Positions 40,807 to 49,926 of a stretch of DNA of 64,000 nucleotides are shown in pieces. Under the pieces are notes generated by a model, which ran no database searches, was not told where the DNA came from, and was given only the letters and a program-made list of their open reading frames with translations. A program made the position numbers and the translations under genes. Source of the stretch: Haladaptatus pallidirubidus (GTDB lineage Archaea; Halobacteriota; Halobacteria; Halobacteriales; Haladaptataceae); contig NZ_CP085307.1 in NCBI RefSeq assembly GCF_020700235.1, positions 124,001 through 188,000 on the forward strand. Direction: 5' to 3'. The number at the start of each line of letters is the position of its first letter. The stretch's first letter is position 1.

Positions 40807-42126
40807 CTATGCCTGCCATAGAGTAACTAGTTCTCTCACCGGTTCCTCACTACCAAGACATCGTTCAGTCTTTTCGATAGCCGACTCAGAAAGCGTGGGC
40901 AAAACAAGGCGACAGGCTTTCTCGTGTCTTGTATCATCCGAAAGAGGTTGCGTTCGAGCACCCGGCGATTGAGTAACGTCTGAAACGTACGTGTCGTCCT
41001 TGGTCTTGAGTTCGACGCGAGCGAGACATTCACTCGGGAATCGGTCGTCCAATGCTTCGTCAGTGTGAACTTCGACTTCCTTCGAAAGTGCTAATATTTC
41101 GGGATCGATCAGCGCATCTGGCCCGTGTTCCGCTTGCGTGAACTGGCCACGGACGAGCGCCGCCGCAACGGGGAACGGATAAGAATACTGTGCCTCCTCG
41201 GGCGAATCAGGCGCATGAGTATTGAGATGCGTCGCCGCCTCAAACGTGTGGACATGAATCGTCTGAATATTCTTCGGGTCAATAGACTCTGACATCGAAA
41301 GCACGGCCGCTACGCCAGGTTGACCCCAACGACAACAGGGATACGGCTTGAGGTATCCCTTTGTGACGTGAAACGTCTCGCCAAGCGAGACGGTAGCAGT
41401 GACACTTTCCTCGTCGAACACTGTTCCAGACCCAGTAAATCCGGCCTCGGCGAGGGTTGCTGATACCATACCGACATATGCACCCCAACCAATTCCGTCT
41501 TTGGTCATGCCTGGCCGTTCAACACCACGCATGATCGGTGTCCGTGGAGCGTGATACTCTGCGATTCCGAGTGCGTGTGCCGTCTGTTCGTGGGAAAACT
41601 GTCGAAGACGAGCACCGGCGGCCGCAGCACCAAGTGCCCCCCATGATCCAGTACCAGTATAAACGTCATCCGTCTCATGGATTGCCATCCCGGCTCGTAC
41701 ACCGATTTCATAGCCGACATAAACAGCGTCAAGGAACTGATCGACAGTTGCGTCAACAAATTCGGCCGCAGCAAGTGCTGCTGGGACAACGACAGCGGCC
41801 GGATGCCCTTTCACCTCGCGATGGCCATCGTCGATATCAAGAGCGTTCGCTGCCGTCGCGTTAGCGAGCGTTGCACCCTCCATATGAACTCGTACCCCAT
41901 TTCCATTGAGGAGTGTTGCTACTGCCTTTTTCTCGCCACCGAAGCGGTCTATCGCGTAATCACGAACAATATCGATACCATCCTGTCGATAGCCCGCTAT
42001 CATTGCAGCAAGCGTGTCGAGCACCCGAATTCTAACCTGTCGTTCGACTGCCGATGGTGCGTTTTGCAGTGTTGCGGATTGAACGAACTCGACTGCATCG
42101 TCCGTACCGACCTGATGATGTGACAT
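40807..42126 (-). CDS. MmgE/PrpD family dehydratase-like protein
   Basis: A 439-residue protein of the 2-methylcitrate dehydratase/aconitate decarboxylase family. Signatures are LANATAANALDIDDGHREVK, GHPAAVVVPAALAAAE and KPYPCCRWGQPGVAAVLSMS. The ATG at 42126 directly follows the Rieske gene stop with one base between them. Family members dehydrate or decarboxylate hydroxy-tricarboxylates. In this operon it would act on a product of the amidohydrolase/Rieske steps, which is inference. Confidence 0.88.
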   Translation of the reverse strand: MSHHQVGTDDAVEFVQSATLQNAPSAVERQVRIRVLDTLAAMIAGYRQDGIDIVRDYAIDRFGGEKKAVATLLNGNGVRVHMEGATLANATAANALDIDDGHREVKGHPAAVVVPAALAAAEFVDATVDQFLDAVYVGYEIGVRAGMAIHETDDVYTGTGSWGALGAAAAGARLRQFSHEQTAHALGIAEYHAPRTPIMRGVERPGMTKDGIGWGAYVGMVSATLAEAGFTGSGTVFDEESVTATVSLGETFHVTKGYLKPYPCCRWGQPGVAAVLSMSESIDPKNIQTIHVHTFEAATHLNTHAPDSPEEAQYSYPFPVAAALVRGQFTQAEHGPDALIDPEILALSKEVEVHTDEALDDRFPSECLARVELKTKDDTYVSDVTQSPGARTQPLSDDTRHEKACRLVLPTLSESAIEKTERCLGSEEPVRELVTLWQA

Positions 42127-42127
42127 T

Positions 42128-42601
42128 CTAAAGGTAAACGACAATAACTTCGTTTTCGACCGCCACCTCGTAGGTATCAACCGGAGGTTCGTCACCGTTC
42201 ATGCCACAATCACAGCCATTAGATATTGAATCAGCCTCAGAGTCGTCTTCGTGTGCGTCGTCACTGGTAGACTCAACAACTGTCTCGAACGACCGAGCAC
42301 GAACCTTGTGAGGGTTGAAAACCGATTGGCCGGTCTCGATGTCGAATTCCCAGCCATGCCATGGGCATCGCAGGATGTGCCCCTCGTCCTTCCAATCTAC
42401 TGTTCCAGAACCGTCAGTCGTTGTTGTGCCTGTTATTTTTCCCATACACAACGGCGCACGCTGATGTGGACAGTCATTTTTCAGCGCATAGTAGTCACCG
42501 TCGACATTAAACACACCTACTGAAACACCGTTTAATTCGGTGATCTTTCGCTCTCCTGGGGGAAGTTCTGTCGCCGGACATATCTCAAATCGATTTTTCA
42601 T
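42128..42601 (-). CDS. Rieske [2Fe-2S] ferredoxin-like protein
   Basis: A 157-residue Rieske protein with ligands in DCPHQRAPLCMG (Cys, His) and LRCPWHGWEFDI (Cys, His). An 80-residue C-terminal tail is acidic and ends with CDCG plus hydrophobic strands. It is like the ferredoxin component that feeds electrons to non-haem oxygenases, but no oxygenase subunit is adjacent. It lies between the PrpD-like and amidohydrolase genes in one operon, so it may bring electrons to an enzyme elsewhere. Confidence 0.9.
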   Translation of the reverse strand: MKNRFEICPATELPPGERKITELNGVSVGVFNVDGDYYALKNDCPHQRAPLCMGKITGTTTTDGSGTVDWKDEGHILRCPWHGWEFDIETGQSVFNPHKVRARSFETVVESTSDDAHEDDSEADSISNGCDCGMNGDEPPVDTYEVAVENEVIVVYL

Positions 42602-42610
42602 GGTGAAATC

Positions 42611-43717
42611 TTAATTGGTCGGGAGACTCGCCGGATCGTCCGGAAGTCCGTACAGTTCTTGGGCATTTCTGGCCATCACACCGTCTTCCATTTCGTCGGG
42701 CATTGGCGGGAGGGCGTATAGCGGTGAATCTGTATCCCAGTGTGGATAGTCGCTGGCAAACATCACCGTCTCCTCAGCATTCATCATCTCCAAAATTTGG
42801 AGGAGATGCTGTGGATTGTCCGGCTCTTCAACGGGTTGTGTCGTAAACCGAACCTGCTCTTTAACGTACTCACTCGGCGGTTTCTCGAGATACGGAACCT
42901 GTGCGCGGAGCGCCTTCCAGTCTTTATCCATTCGCCAGAGGAAGTGTGGAACCCAGCTAAGACCACCCTCGATAACAACAAAGTCGAGATCGGGGAAGGT
43001 TGGGAAGACGCCCTCAGCAACGAGACTAACGAGTTGGCCCATTGCGTAGGTTCCAAGGAGCGTATGCCACTCGAAATACGTGCGCGGATATCCGGCTCCA
43101 GTCGGCGGCCGCGTAACGCCGTGACCCTCCGTGTAGGGGTGCATGGCGATCGGAAGCCCTACTTCCTCGGCGGCTTCGTACATTGGCCAGTAGTATTCGT
43201 GACCGTAGGGAAGTTGGGCCGCCATCGGCATTACGATCTGCACGATTCGCGGATGTTGGCCAAGATTTCGAATCATTTCGGCCATCCGTTTTGGCTTCTG
43301 CGGTGCTGCTAACAGCGAACCGACAAAGGGACCACCCTCGGAGAGCCATCGGTCGATAGCCCATTTATTACTCGCAACCGCGAGTTCAGCAGCATAGTCG
43401 TCATTCGGTAGTGCAGTAAGGTTGAGATATGAGTTTCCCGTCAGGATGGCGTAATCAACGCCGAATTCCTCGAGATGTTGTTCTTTCATCTTCGGGATGT
43501 CCGACCCTGGTTTACTCCCATCATCAGGAATTGCATCTCGCCGGGAGAACTCTGCAACGTTGTCGTAGAGGATTTCGGGTGCCTGAATGCCCCTCTCTTT
43601 GTACCGGTCGGGGAGATACTGAATGACCTCTGATTCGTCTTTCCACCGTTGATGGATATCACAGTCGATGAGTGACGGTTTTCCATCGGTGGATTGTTGA
43701 GTTCGTCGCCTCGTCAT
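42611..43717 (-). CDS. Amidohydrolase family 2 (metal-dependent hydrolase/decarboxylase)
   Basis: A 368-residue TIM-barrel protein of the PF04909 type, related to ACMS and 5-carboxyvanillate decarboxylases. Metal ligands are suggested by the D-x-H near the start (IDCDIHQRW), His in PIAMHPYTEG and Asp in FASDYPHWDTDSP. An ATG is used at 43717; an earlier TTG adds eight residues. It leads the Rieske-PrpD operon, so it probably makes or breaks an aromatic or heterocyclic carboxylate. Confidence 0.87.
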   Translation of the reverse strand: MTRRRTQQSTDGKPSLIDCDIHQRWKDESEVIQYLPDRYKERGIQAPEILYDNVAEFSRRDAIPDDGSKPGSDIPKMKEQHLEEFGVDYAILTGNSYLNLTALPNDDYAAELAVASNKWAIDRWLSEGGPFVGSLLAAPQKPKRMAEMIRNLGQHPRIVQIVMPMAAQLPYGHEYYWPMYEAAEEVGLPIAMHPYTEGHGVTRPPTGAGYPRTYFEWHTLLGTYAMGQLVSLVAEGVFPTFPDLDFVVIEGGLSWVPHFLWRMDKDWKALRAQVPYLEKPPSEYVKEQVRFTTQPVEEPDNPQHLLQILEMMNAEETVMFASDYPHWDTDSPLYALPPMPDEMEDGVMARNAQELYGLPDDPASLPTN

Positions 43718-43897
43718 CGATTGTAACAAATGACTCGTCAAATCAGGTTATAGGTCAGGGCGAACTTGTAACGGATATAAATCCCCTCTCCATCTCACGT
43801 GGGTCGTATAATGCCCTGAGATGTGCGTGCGAAGGGCTACTTCAACTCCCTGTCTACAAACGTCTATGTACCAAACTGAAGCGGTGTTGATGTCATC

Positions 43898-44656
43898 ATG
43901 AGAATGCGACAGGTCGCTACATGCCAGTTCGAACCAGCAGTCGGCGACACCGACTCGAACATTGCGTCTATTGAAAAGTTTGCGCGTGATCTGCCGGATG
44001 CAGTCGAATTCACGGTGTTCCCTGAACTTTGTGTGACCGGCTACGATCTTGATATTGTTCAGACACAGCAGTTCTCGATCCCAGGATCGATGACGGAGCG
44101 TCTCTCAGAAGTCGCCCACGCCACCGAGACAGATCTCGTCGTTGGACTCCCAGAGGCTGACGGCGACTCAGTCTATAATTCACTCGTCTACATCTCCAAA
44201 AGTGGTGTGGAGGCGACGTATCGGAAACAAAAACTTTGGGGCGACGAAGCAGACCAATTCGACGCCGGAACAACGCCGGTTACCGTCGAAACATCGATCG
44301 GGACGCTAGGACTACTGTTGTGTTACGACCTGAATTTTCCAGAACTTTTGCTTGAGTACGCGAACAATGGCTGTGACTTGCTTGCAGTGAGTGCGGCGTG
44401 GCGGCAGTCGTTCGAACGAGATTGGCGACTGCTCTGTCGTGCGCGTGCACTTGACGGACTTTGCTACGTAGTCGGCTCCAACCATGTTGGAACGCAGTCT
44501 GGTCGCCAGCATGCAGGCGAGAGCTGTATCGCCAGCCCACGTGGTGACATCGTGGCAAAAACCACTAACGGTACCGCGGCCGTCACTACGACAATCAGCC
44601 CCGAGACACTCGCACAGGCCCGTCAAAAGAACCCAGTTTGGAAGCATAGAAAGTAG
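43898..44656 (+). CDS. Nitrilase-superfamily C-N hydrolase
   Basis: A 252-residue amidase-type enzyme with the Glu-Lys-Cys triad: Glu in FTVFPELCVTGYDL, Lys in TYRKQKLWGDEA and Cys in LLLCYDLNFPELLL. The fold, length and motifs fit omega-amidase or carbamoyl-hydrolysing relatives. It is divergent from the amidohydrolase operon, and both starts lie in a 180-bp gap. It hydrolyses a carbon-nitrogen bond of an imported amide; the substrate cannot be told. Confidence 0.9.
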   Translation: MRMRQVATCQFEPAVGDTDSNIASIEKFARDLPDAVEFTVFPELCVTGYDLDIVQTQQFSIPGSMTERLSEVAHATETDLVVGLPEADGDSVYNSLVYISKSGVEATYRKQKLWGDEADQFDAGTTPVTVETSIGTLGLLLCYDLNFPELLLEYANNGCDLLAVSAAWRQSFERDWRLLCRARALDGLCYVVGSNHVGTQSGRQHAGESCIASPRGDIVAKTTNGTAAVTTTISPETLAQARQKNPVWKHRK

Positions 44657-44808
44657 CCATAGGCAGGCATTGAGCTCGCCGCTGGCGGCGCAGAGGTTTT
44701 TAATAGCCTTCCATGTTGAACGAACTAATTCTCGGCTGAGAGGCCTTCGATTGCTGTATGAGCCACAGGATATTGCTTTCATTACGCACTTACCGGCCAT
44801 GGGCCTAG
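44657..44808. other. Short gap, nothing recognised
   Basis: No gene pattern. It leads into the broken universal stress protein. Confidence 0.3.
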
Positions 44809-45210
44809 ATGGTCGCAACCGCCGCAGAAATCGAATCTCAGAATACCACGGCACTCCTCCTCCATGTCTTCGACGATGGCGACGTATCGTCGACTCGTGA
44901 GAACATCAATTCTGGCGGCTCAATGACGGTAGACGGCCTCGCGGCGAGGAAATCTGGTATCGCGACGGCAAAAAATACTGGAAGATGTGAACATCGATGT
45001 TGAAATACAGGGCATAGAGCAAGATGGCAAACCGGCTGATGGTATCCTTTTGGTGGTCGACGAAGCCGACATTGACCGTCTTTATTTGTATGGACGAAAG
45101 CGCAGTTTAACGGACAAGGTGTGTTTGGAAGTACACTTCAGGGAGTGCTTCTCACTGCTCCAGTTCCGGTGACCGTCGTTCCAGCGAATCTGAGCGAGCC
45201 GCTCGTCTGA
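44809..45210 (+). pseudogene. Broken universal stress protein gene
   Basis: Frame one reads TAAEIESQNTTALLLHVFDD then DVSSTRENINSGGSMTVDGL; frame two continues VNIDVEIQGIEQDGKPADGI and DEADIDRLYLYGRKRSLT; frame three ends VFGSTLQGVLLTAPVPVTVV and a stop. This is the alpha/beta fold of UspA proteins, including the ATP-loop region GRKRSLT...GS and the closing VPVTVVP strand. Two frameshifts (near 44990 and 45120) and a lost N-terminus break it. Confidence 0.8.
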
Positions 45211-45216
45211 CTCGGC

Positions 45217-45276
45217 TTATAAATGATGAACTACTACGGGTCAAAGATTAGGCCCCTCTTTGCACAATCATGTGAT
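45217..45276 (+). promoter_or_regulatory. Promoter of the first OpuC/ProX-type operon
   Basis: A TATA box TTATAAA lies at 45217-45223. Transcription would begin near 45245, and the ATG at 45277 is about 32 nt further, giving a short leader. An earlier ATG at 45223 would overlap the box and is not favoured. Confidence 0.5.
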
Positions 45277-46230
45277 ATGCCAAGGCCAGTCACGCGGCGA
45301 AGACTCCTCAAAACAGGAGGAGGTCTCGCTGGCACTGCCGGTGTCGGAGGGCTGTCGGGCTGTCTAACCCTGGCAACACAACTCAGCGGTAACTCGATCA
45401 AAGTCAGTTCAAAACGGTTCACCGAACAGGAGGTTCTCGGCTACATTGCATATGAGGCCCTTTCGTCAAACACCGACCTAAACGTCAGTGACCAAGTCGG
45501 ACTTGGTGGAACGACGACGAACTTCCGCGCCCTCGACACTGGAGAGGTACAATTGTACTGGGAGTACACGGGCACAGCATGGCAAACACTTCCGCCACAG
45601 CACGACACCGTCATTTCTGACCCGCAGAAGCTTTACCGGAAAGTGAAAGCAGAGTTCAAACAAAAACATGGATTGACATTTCTCCAACGTGCGGAACTCA
45701 ATAACACCTACGTCATTCTCGCCAACCCAGATTGGGCGAAAAAGACTGGCGTTGAGACGCTGTCTGATTTCGCCACGTTCCTGAAAGAAAATGGGTCGAA
45801 ACTGACGGTCGCGTTGAACGCAGAGTTCCAAAGTCGAGCCGACGGGTGGCCGGGATTGAGTAAGCATTACGGGTTTGCAGACGATCTCGGCAATGTCACC
45901 GTGAACAACATCGGTTCCGGTCTCCTTTATCAGGTCATTGGTAAGGGATCGGCTGACGTGGGTGTTGGCTTCAACACTGATCCGCGAATTCTCCAGTTTG
46001 GTCTGCGAGTACTCACGGACGACAAGGGCTATTTCCCGGTATACAATGCCGCACCACTTGTGGATAGCGCAACGCTGGAAGCCAATCCATCGATTCGGCC
46101 CCCACTGAACGCCGCTAGTAAGGGGCTTACGACTGACGTGATGCGACGCCTCAATAAGCAAGTGGCTCTTGAGAGAAAGAACCCACAGACGGTCGCACGG
46201 GAGTACCTGCAACGAAAGGAGATACTATAA
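45277..46230 (+). CDS. Glycine betaine/choline-type (OpuC/ProX) ABC substrate-binding protein
   Basis: A 317-residue exported protein with twin-arginine signal (TRRRLLKTGGGLAGTAGVGG) followed by a lipobox Cys (SGC). The mature part shows KVSSKRFTEQEVLGYIAYEA and the LYWEYTGTAWQTL motif, which is the aromatic-rich signature of OpuC/ProX receptors that bind quaternary amines in an aromatic cage. It is the first gene of a complete importer. The ligand is likely a betaine, choline or relative. Confidence 0.9.
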   Translation: MPRPVTRRRLLKTGGGLAGTAGVGGLSGCLTLATQLSGNSIKVSSKRFTEQEVLGYIAYEALSSNTDLNVSDQVGLGGTTTNFRALDTGEVQLYWEYTGTAWQTLPPQHDTVISDPQKLYRKVKAEFKQKHGLTFLQRAELNNTYVILANPDWAKKTGVETLSDFATFLKENGSKLTVALNAEFQSRADGWPGLSKHYGFADDLGNVTVNNIGSGLLYQVIGKGSADVGVGFNTDPRILQFGLRVLTDDKGYFPVYNAAPLVDSATLEANPSIRPPLNAASKGLTTDVMRRLNKQVALERKNPQTVAREYLQRKEIL

Positions 46231-46234
46231 ACCA

Positions 46235-46966
46235 ATGGTTGGAGTTCAATTCTTTGCTTTACAATCGGTCGCACCGTTACTGCTCGAAAGCTACTTCGAG
46301 TACATGGCAAAAAATCAGTCACTTCTGTGGGATCTTCTCGTCAATCACGTCATCGTCGTCGTGGACTCAGTATGGCTTGCACTCGTCATTGGAATCCCAC
46401 TCGGTGTAGTCGCCACATTCGACGACCGTCTTGGGAAGGTCATCCTCTGGACAGCAGGGATGTTGATGACAGTACCGAGTATCGCCCTGTTTGGCCTCCT
46501 CATACCGTTCGTTGGTATTGGTGAGATACCAGTTGTTATTGCGCTTGTCCTCTACGCACAACTCCCCATTGTTCGGAACACCTACGTTGGTCTGACGCAA
46601 GTCGATTCAGCAACTATTGAGGCCGGGCGAGGGATGGGGATGACACGACGACAACGCCTTTGGCGTCTCCAATTCCCGCAAGCGGTTCCCGTCATCATGG
46701 CCGGCGTCCGGAACGCCGTAGTCATCCTCATCGGCATCGCTGCTATCGGCGCATTCATCGGCGCGAACAACCTCGGTGATCCTATCTTCAACGGTATCAG
46801 TGAAGCGTATCCGTCGGCAATCGTCGTTTCGACTGTCATTATTTCGTTGCTCGCGCTCGCGTTCGACTACAGCTTCGGCGTGTTGGAACAACTATTCCGA
46901 CTTCGAAATGGCGAGACCATCGAACCCGCCCTCCTCACACGCATTATCCGGCGGTCGATAGCATGA
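46235..46966 (+). CDS. OpuC/ProW-type ABC permease
   Basis: A 243-residue membrane protein with six helices. The coupling segment TIEAGRGMGMTRRQRLWRLQ and following FPQAVPVIMAGVRNAVVILI are the BPD-type EAA loop of ProW/OpuCB permeases. An ATG four bases after the binding-protein stop is the start. It forms the channel with the second permease, whose gene lies beyond the ATPase. Confidence 0.92.
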   Translation: MVGVQFFALQSVAPLLLESYFEYMAKNQSLLWDLLVNHVIVVVDSVWLALVIGIPLGVVATFDDRLGKVILWTAGMLMTVPSIALFGLLIPFVGIGEIPVVIALVLYAQLPIVRNTYVGLTQVDSATIEAGRGMGMTRRQRLWRLQFPQAVPVIMAGVRNAVVILIGIAAIGAFIGANNLGDPIFNGISEAYPSAIVVSTVIISLLALAFDYSFGVLEQLFRLRNGETIEPALLTRIIRRSIA

Positions 46967-48012
46967 ACGACAAATCCCACACACTAGAACAAGAGGTATC
47001 AAGCATGATTACATTTGACAACGTCACAAAAGTCTATCCCGATCAAACGGTCGCAATCGAAAACATTAGTTTCGAAGTCGAGCGAGGAACCACGACAGTA
47101 TTCGTCGGGCCGTCGGGTTGTGGAAAGACAACAACGATGACGATCGTCAATCGACTGGAAGAGCCAACCGAGGGGACGGTCTACTACGACGGAAGCGACA
47201 TTCAGGAATTGGATAAGGTGGAACTCCGACGCGACATTGGCTACGTCATCCAAGAAATCGGGTTATTCGATCATATGACCGTCGGTGAAAATATCGCGAC
47301 AGTACCCGAACTCAAAGGCTGGAAGCAAGAGCGCATCGACGACCGTATTGACGAACTCCTCGCACTAATGGATCTGCCACCTGAAGCGTACCGCGACCAG
47401 TACCCAACAGCACTCTCGGGCGGCCAACAGCAACGTGTCGGCGTCGCACGGGCACTTGCTGCAGATCCCGACGTAATATTGATGGACGAACCATTCGGTG
47501 CGCTCGACCCAATTACTCGTTCAGAACTGCAAGATGAGTTCCTTGAGATCCAAGATCGCATCGACACGACGATCCTTTTCGTTACGCACGATATCAACGA
47601 GGCGTTGAAAATGGGTGACAAAATCGCTATATTCGATGTTGGCGAACTCGTCCAGTATGGAACGCCACAAGAAATCTTGGCGAACCCTGCAAACGAATTC
47701 GTCGAGGAGTTCATCGGCTCAGACCGGACACTCAAGGAGCTCCAAATAACGCACGTCAAAGAGATTATGCAACCAGCTGGTGTCGAACATGAAACCCATG
47801 CAGCTGCAGTCGATGGAGGAGACAAAGTATCTGAGGTCACGACTGCTAGTGATGTCCATGTTTCCCCAACTGATGGGGCGGATATCGCTCTGTCGCGAAT
47901 GATTGAGACTGACACAGAGGCACTGCAAGTAATCGACGATGGCGATGTCGTGGGGAAGGTCACAGAACAAGATATCCGTAGCTATCGAACTGCAACTGAG
48001 GAGGGAATGTAG
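46963..48012 (+). CDS. OpuC/ProV-type ABC ATPase with C-terminal CBS pair
   Basis: A 349-residue protein. The first 240 residues are the ATPase: Walker A VGPSGCGKTTT, signature ALSGGQQQRVGVARAL and Walker B VILMDEPFGALDPIT. The C-terminal 100 residues are a CBS-like region with ALQVIDDGDVVGKVTEQDIR, which in OpuA senses ionic strength. The start ATG overlaps the permease stop (ATGA); an internal start 14 codons later is also possible. Such tails allow control by osmotic state. Confidence 0.92.
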   Translation: MNDKSHTLEQEVSSMITFDNVTKVYPDQTVAIENISFEVERGTTTVFVGPSGCGKTTTMTIVNRLEEPTEGTVYYDGSDIQELDKVELRRDIGYVIQEIGLFDHMTVGENIATVPELKGWKQERIDDRIDELLALMDLPPEAYRDQYPTALSGGQQQRVGVARALAADPDVILMDEPFGALDPITRSELQDEFLEIQDRIDTTILFVTHDINEALKMGDKIAIFDVGELVQYGTPQEILANPANEFVEEFIGSDRTLKELQITHVKEIMQPAGVEHETHAAAVDGGDKVSEVTTASDVHVSPTDGADIALSRMIETDTEALQVIDDGDVVGKVTEQDIRSYRTATEEGM

Positions 48013-48014
48013 GA

Positions 48015-48689
48015 ATGGGTGTTATCGAGACACTGGGTGCGGCACTCTCGTACCTCTTCTCGCACTTCGACACCTTCCTTGGGCTCTTACAGGAGCATTT
48101 AACGCTTGTCCTCGTATCAGTTGTACTCGCAATCATCGTCGCCGTTCCGTTAGGTATCGCTGCAACGCGTAATGAGCACGTCAAGCGGATGGTATTAGGT
48201 ATCGGTAACGTCGCACAGACAATACCGACGCTCGCAATTATCGCCCTCGTCTTTCCACTCCTGGGCCTTGGGTTTCTTCCCTCGCTTGTTGGCTTGTTCG
48301 CCTACGCACTATTGCCAATTCTCACGAACACAGTAACGGGCCTCGAAAACGTCGATGAGAGTACGGTCGCGGCGGCGCGTGGCATGGGCATGACCGAGAA
48401 TCAGATCCTCCGGAAGATTAAACTCCCACTTGCACTCCCGGTTATCTTCGCTGGGATTCGAACGAGTGCCGTTCTCAATGTCGGTACTGCCTACCTTGCG
48501 TTCTTCATCGGTGGAGGCGGACTCGGTGTCTGGGTGATAACGGGAATCTCCCTGTTTAACACGCCACAGTTGCTTGCTGGGGCGATCCCAGGTGCTCTCT
48601 TGGCAATCAGTCTAGATTCGCTATTCGCACTTCTCGAACGGCATCTCGGTAACGACACGCTACAAGAACAGTCAGTCGCAACTGGGTAA
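48015..48689 (+). CDS. OpuC/ProW-type ABC permease, second subunit
   Basis: A 224-residue membrane protein with six helices. TVAAARGMGMTENQILRKIK and LPLALPVIFAGIRTSAVLNV are its EAA coupling loop. It starts two bases after the ATPase stop. The order receptor, permease, ATPase, permease is the same as in the operon at 57.3 kb and indicates a heterodimeric channel. Confidence 0.92.
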   Translation: MGVIETLGAALSYLFSHFDTFLGLLQEHLTLVLVSVVLAIIVAVPLGIAATRNEHVKRMVLGIGNVAQTIPTLAIIALVFPLLGLGFLPSLVGLFAYALLPILTNTVTGLENVDESTVAAARGMGMTENQILRKIKLPLALPVIFAGIRTSAVLNVGTAYLAFFIGGGGLGVWVITGISLFNTPQLLAGAIPGALLAISLDSLFALLERHLGNDTLQEQSVATG

Positions 48690-48791
48690 CCAAGAGTTGT
48701 ATCGTATGGGGTGTGAAAGGAGAACGACGGCTATCATAGCAGGTAAGAGATAACGCGATAAACGCCATTCGATTCATGAAGAAAACCACTG

Positions 48792-49014
48792 ATGGATATT
48801 CTCGGAGTGATCCATGAGCCAGAGTCTCCTGCTATTGCTGCTTGTTGGGTCGCAAATACGTTCGGGATCGAGCGATCCTCCGCTCATCGCCCAGTAGTCC
48901 TGGTTTGGTAAGGAGACAACGGCGTACCAGATACGATATGAATTCGAACACGATATTGACGATGAGAACTTCCTCCCAATAGATCGTCCGATCGATGACA
49001 TGAAGCGCTATTGA
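48792..49014 (+). pseudogene. Possible frameshifted small protein
   Basis: An ATG frame reads MDILGVIHEPESPAIAACWV and stops after VVLVW; a shifted frame continues FGKETTAYQIRYEFEHDIDD and ends IDDMKRY. Joining the two gives about 75 residues with even, acidic composition. One frameshift near 48905 would break a real gene. No family is recognised. Confidence 0.3.
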
Positions 49015-49083
49015 ATCGGACGTGACCAGTGTCTAGTGTCGATGAAAAGGATTAATACTGATTTGAGGATATGAGTTCGCGAA

Positions 49084-49926
49084 TTATAATGAACTGACGC
49101 TGAACCCTTCTAAGAGGTAATCATAGAGGAAAAAGATGAGAAGCATCGGTGGGAGACTCATTATCATCACTCCGCTGAGGATGAGTCCCCAATTGGTCGT
49201 TGCAATATTGATGAGATTGGCAATACCGATTGGCAGTGTGTAGAGGCCGCTATCGTTCATCATCAGAAGCGCGAAAAAGTACTCCTTCCACGATAATGCC
49301 ATCACAAAGATGACTGTGGCCACGATGCCAGGCAACGACAAGGGTAGGATTATTTTTCGAATGATAGTAAGTCGACTTGCCCCAACCAGTCGTGCCGACT
49401 CGACTATCGCGGGGGAGATATCATTGAAGAATACCCGTAAGAGCATCAGTGCAAATGGTAGCGCAAAGGCAGTGTGCGTTAGTGCAAGTCCGATTCTCGA
49501 GTTGGTAAGGCTGAGTCGAGAGAAAATGACGAAGAGTGGAAGCCCCAGCAATACGAGTGGGAACATATAGATAATCGTACTGAGGTTGCTGACGTATTTT
49601 CGGCCATGGAACTCGTATCGGGTAACCGCATAAGCGGCAGGGATAGCGATAGCCAGGGTGAATATCATTGCAAGTAGAGCAGTCATCAGGCTGTTGATGA
49701 AATACTGGACGAAACTTGTCGTCTCCAGCAACAATCGGTAGTTTTCGAGTGTGACGCTCGATGGGATGATCTTCGGTGGCCACGTGAAGAGGTCTCTCGA
49801 AGGGCGCACTGTTGATAGAACTCCCCAAATCATCGGTATCATCAACAATACGGTCATCCCGATGACGAGTCCGTACGTTACCGCTCGTTCGAGATAGTGG
49901 CGTTGACGGAGTGAAAAGTCGAGCAT
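49084..49926 (-). CDS. Carbohydrate-type ABC permease (MalG-like)
   Basis: A 280-residue six-helix permease. The loop SARLVGASRLTIIRKIILPL and the following SLPGIVATVIF are the EAA motif of the second inner-membrane subunit of sugar or glycerol-phosphate ABC transporters. It starts directly after the stop of the MalF-like gene. The C-terminal end SSL is short. It works with the receptor and MalF-like permease on the same strand; the ATPase is at 54.9 kb on the plus strand. Confidence 0.92.
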   Translation of the reverse strand: MLDFSLRQRHYLERAVTYGLVIGMTVLLMIPMIWGVLSTVRPSRDLFTWPPKIIPSSVTLENYRLLLETTSFVQYFINSLMTALLAMIFTLAIAIPAAYAVTRYEFHGRKYVSNLSTIIYMFPLVLLGLPLFVIFSRLSLTNSRIGLALTHTAFALPFALMLLRVFFNDISPAIVESARLVGASRLTIIRKIILPLSLPGIVATVIFVMALSWKEYFFALLMMNDSGLYTLPIGIANLINIATTNWGLILSGVMIMSLPPMLLIFFLYDYLLEGFSVSSL

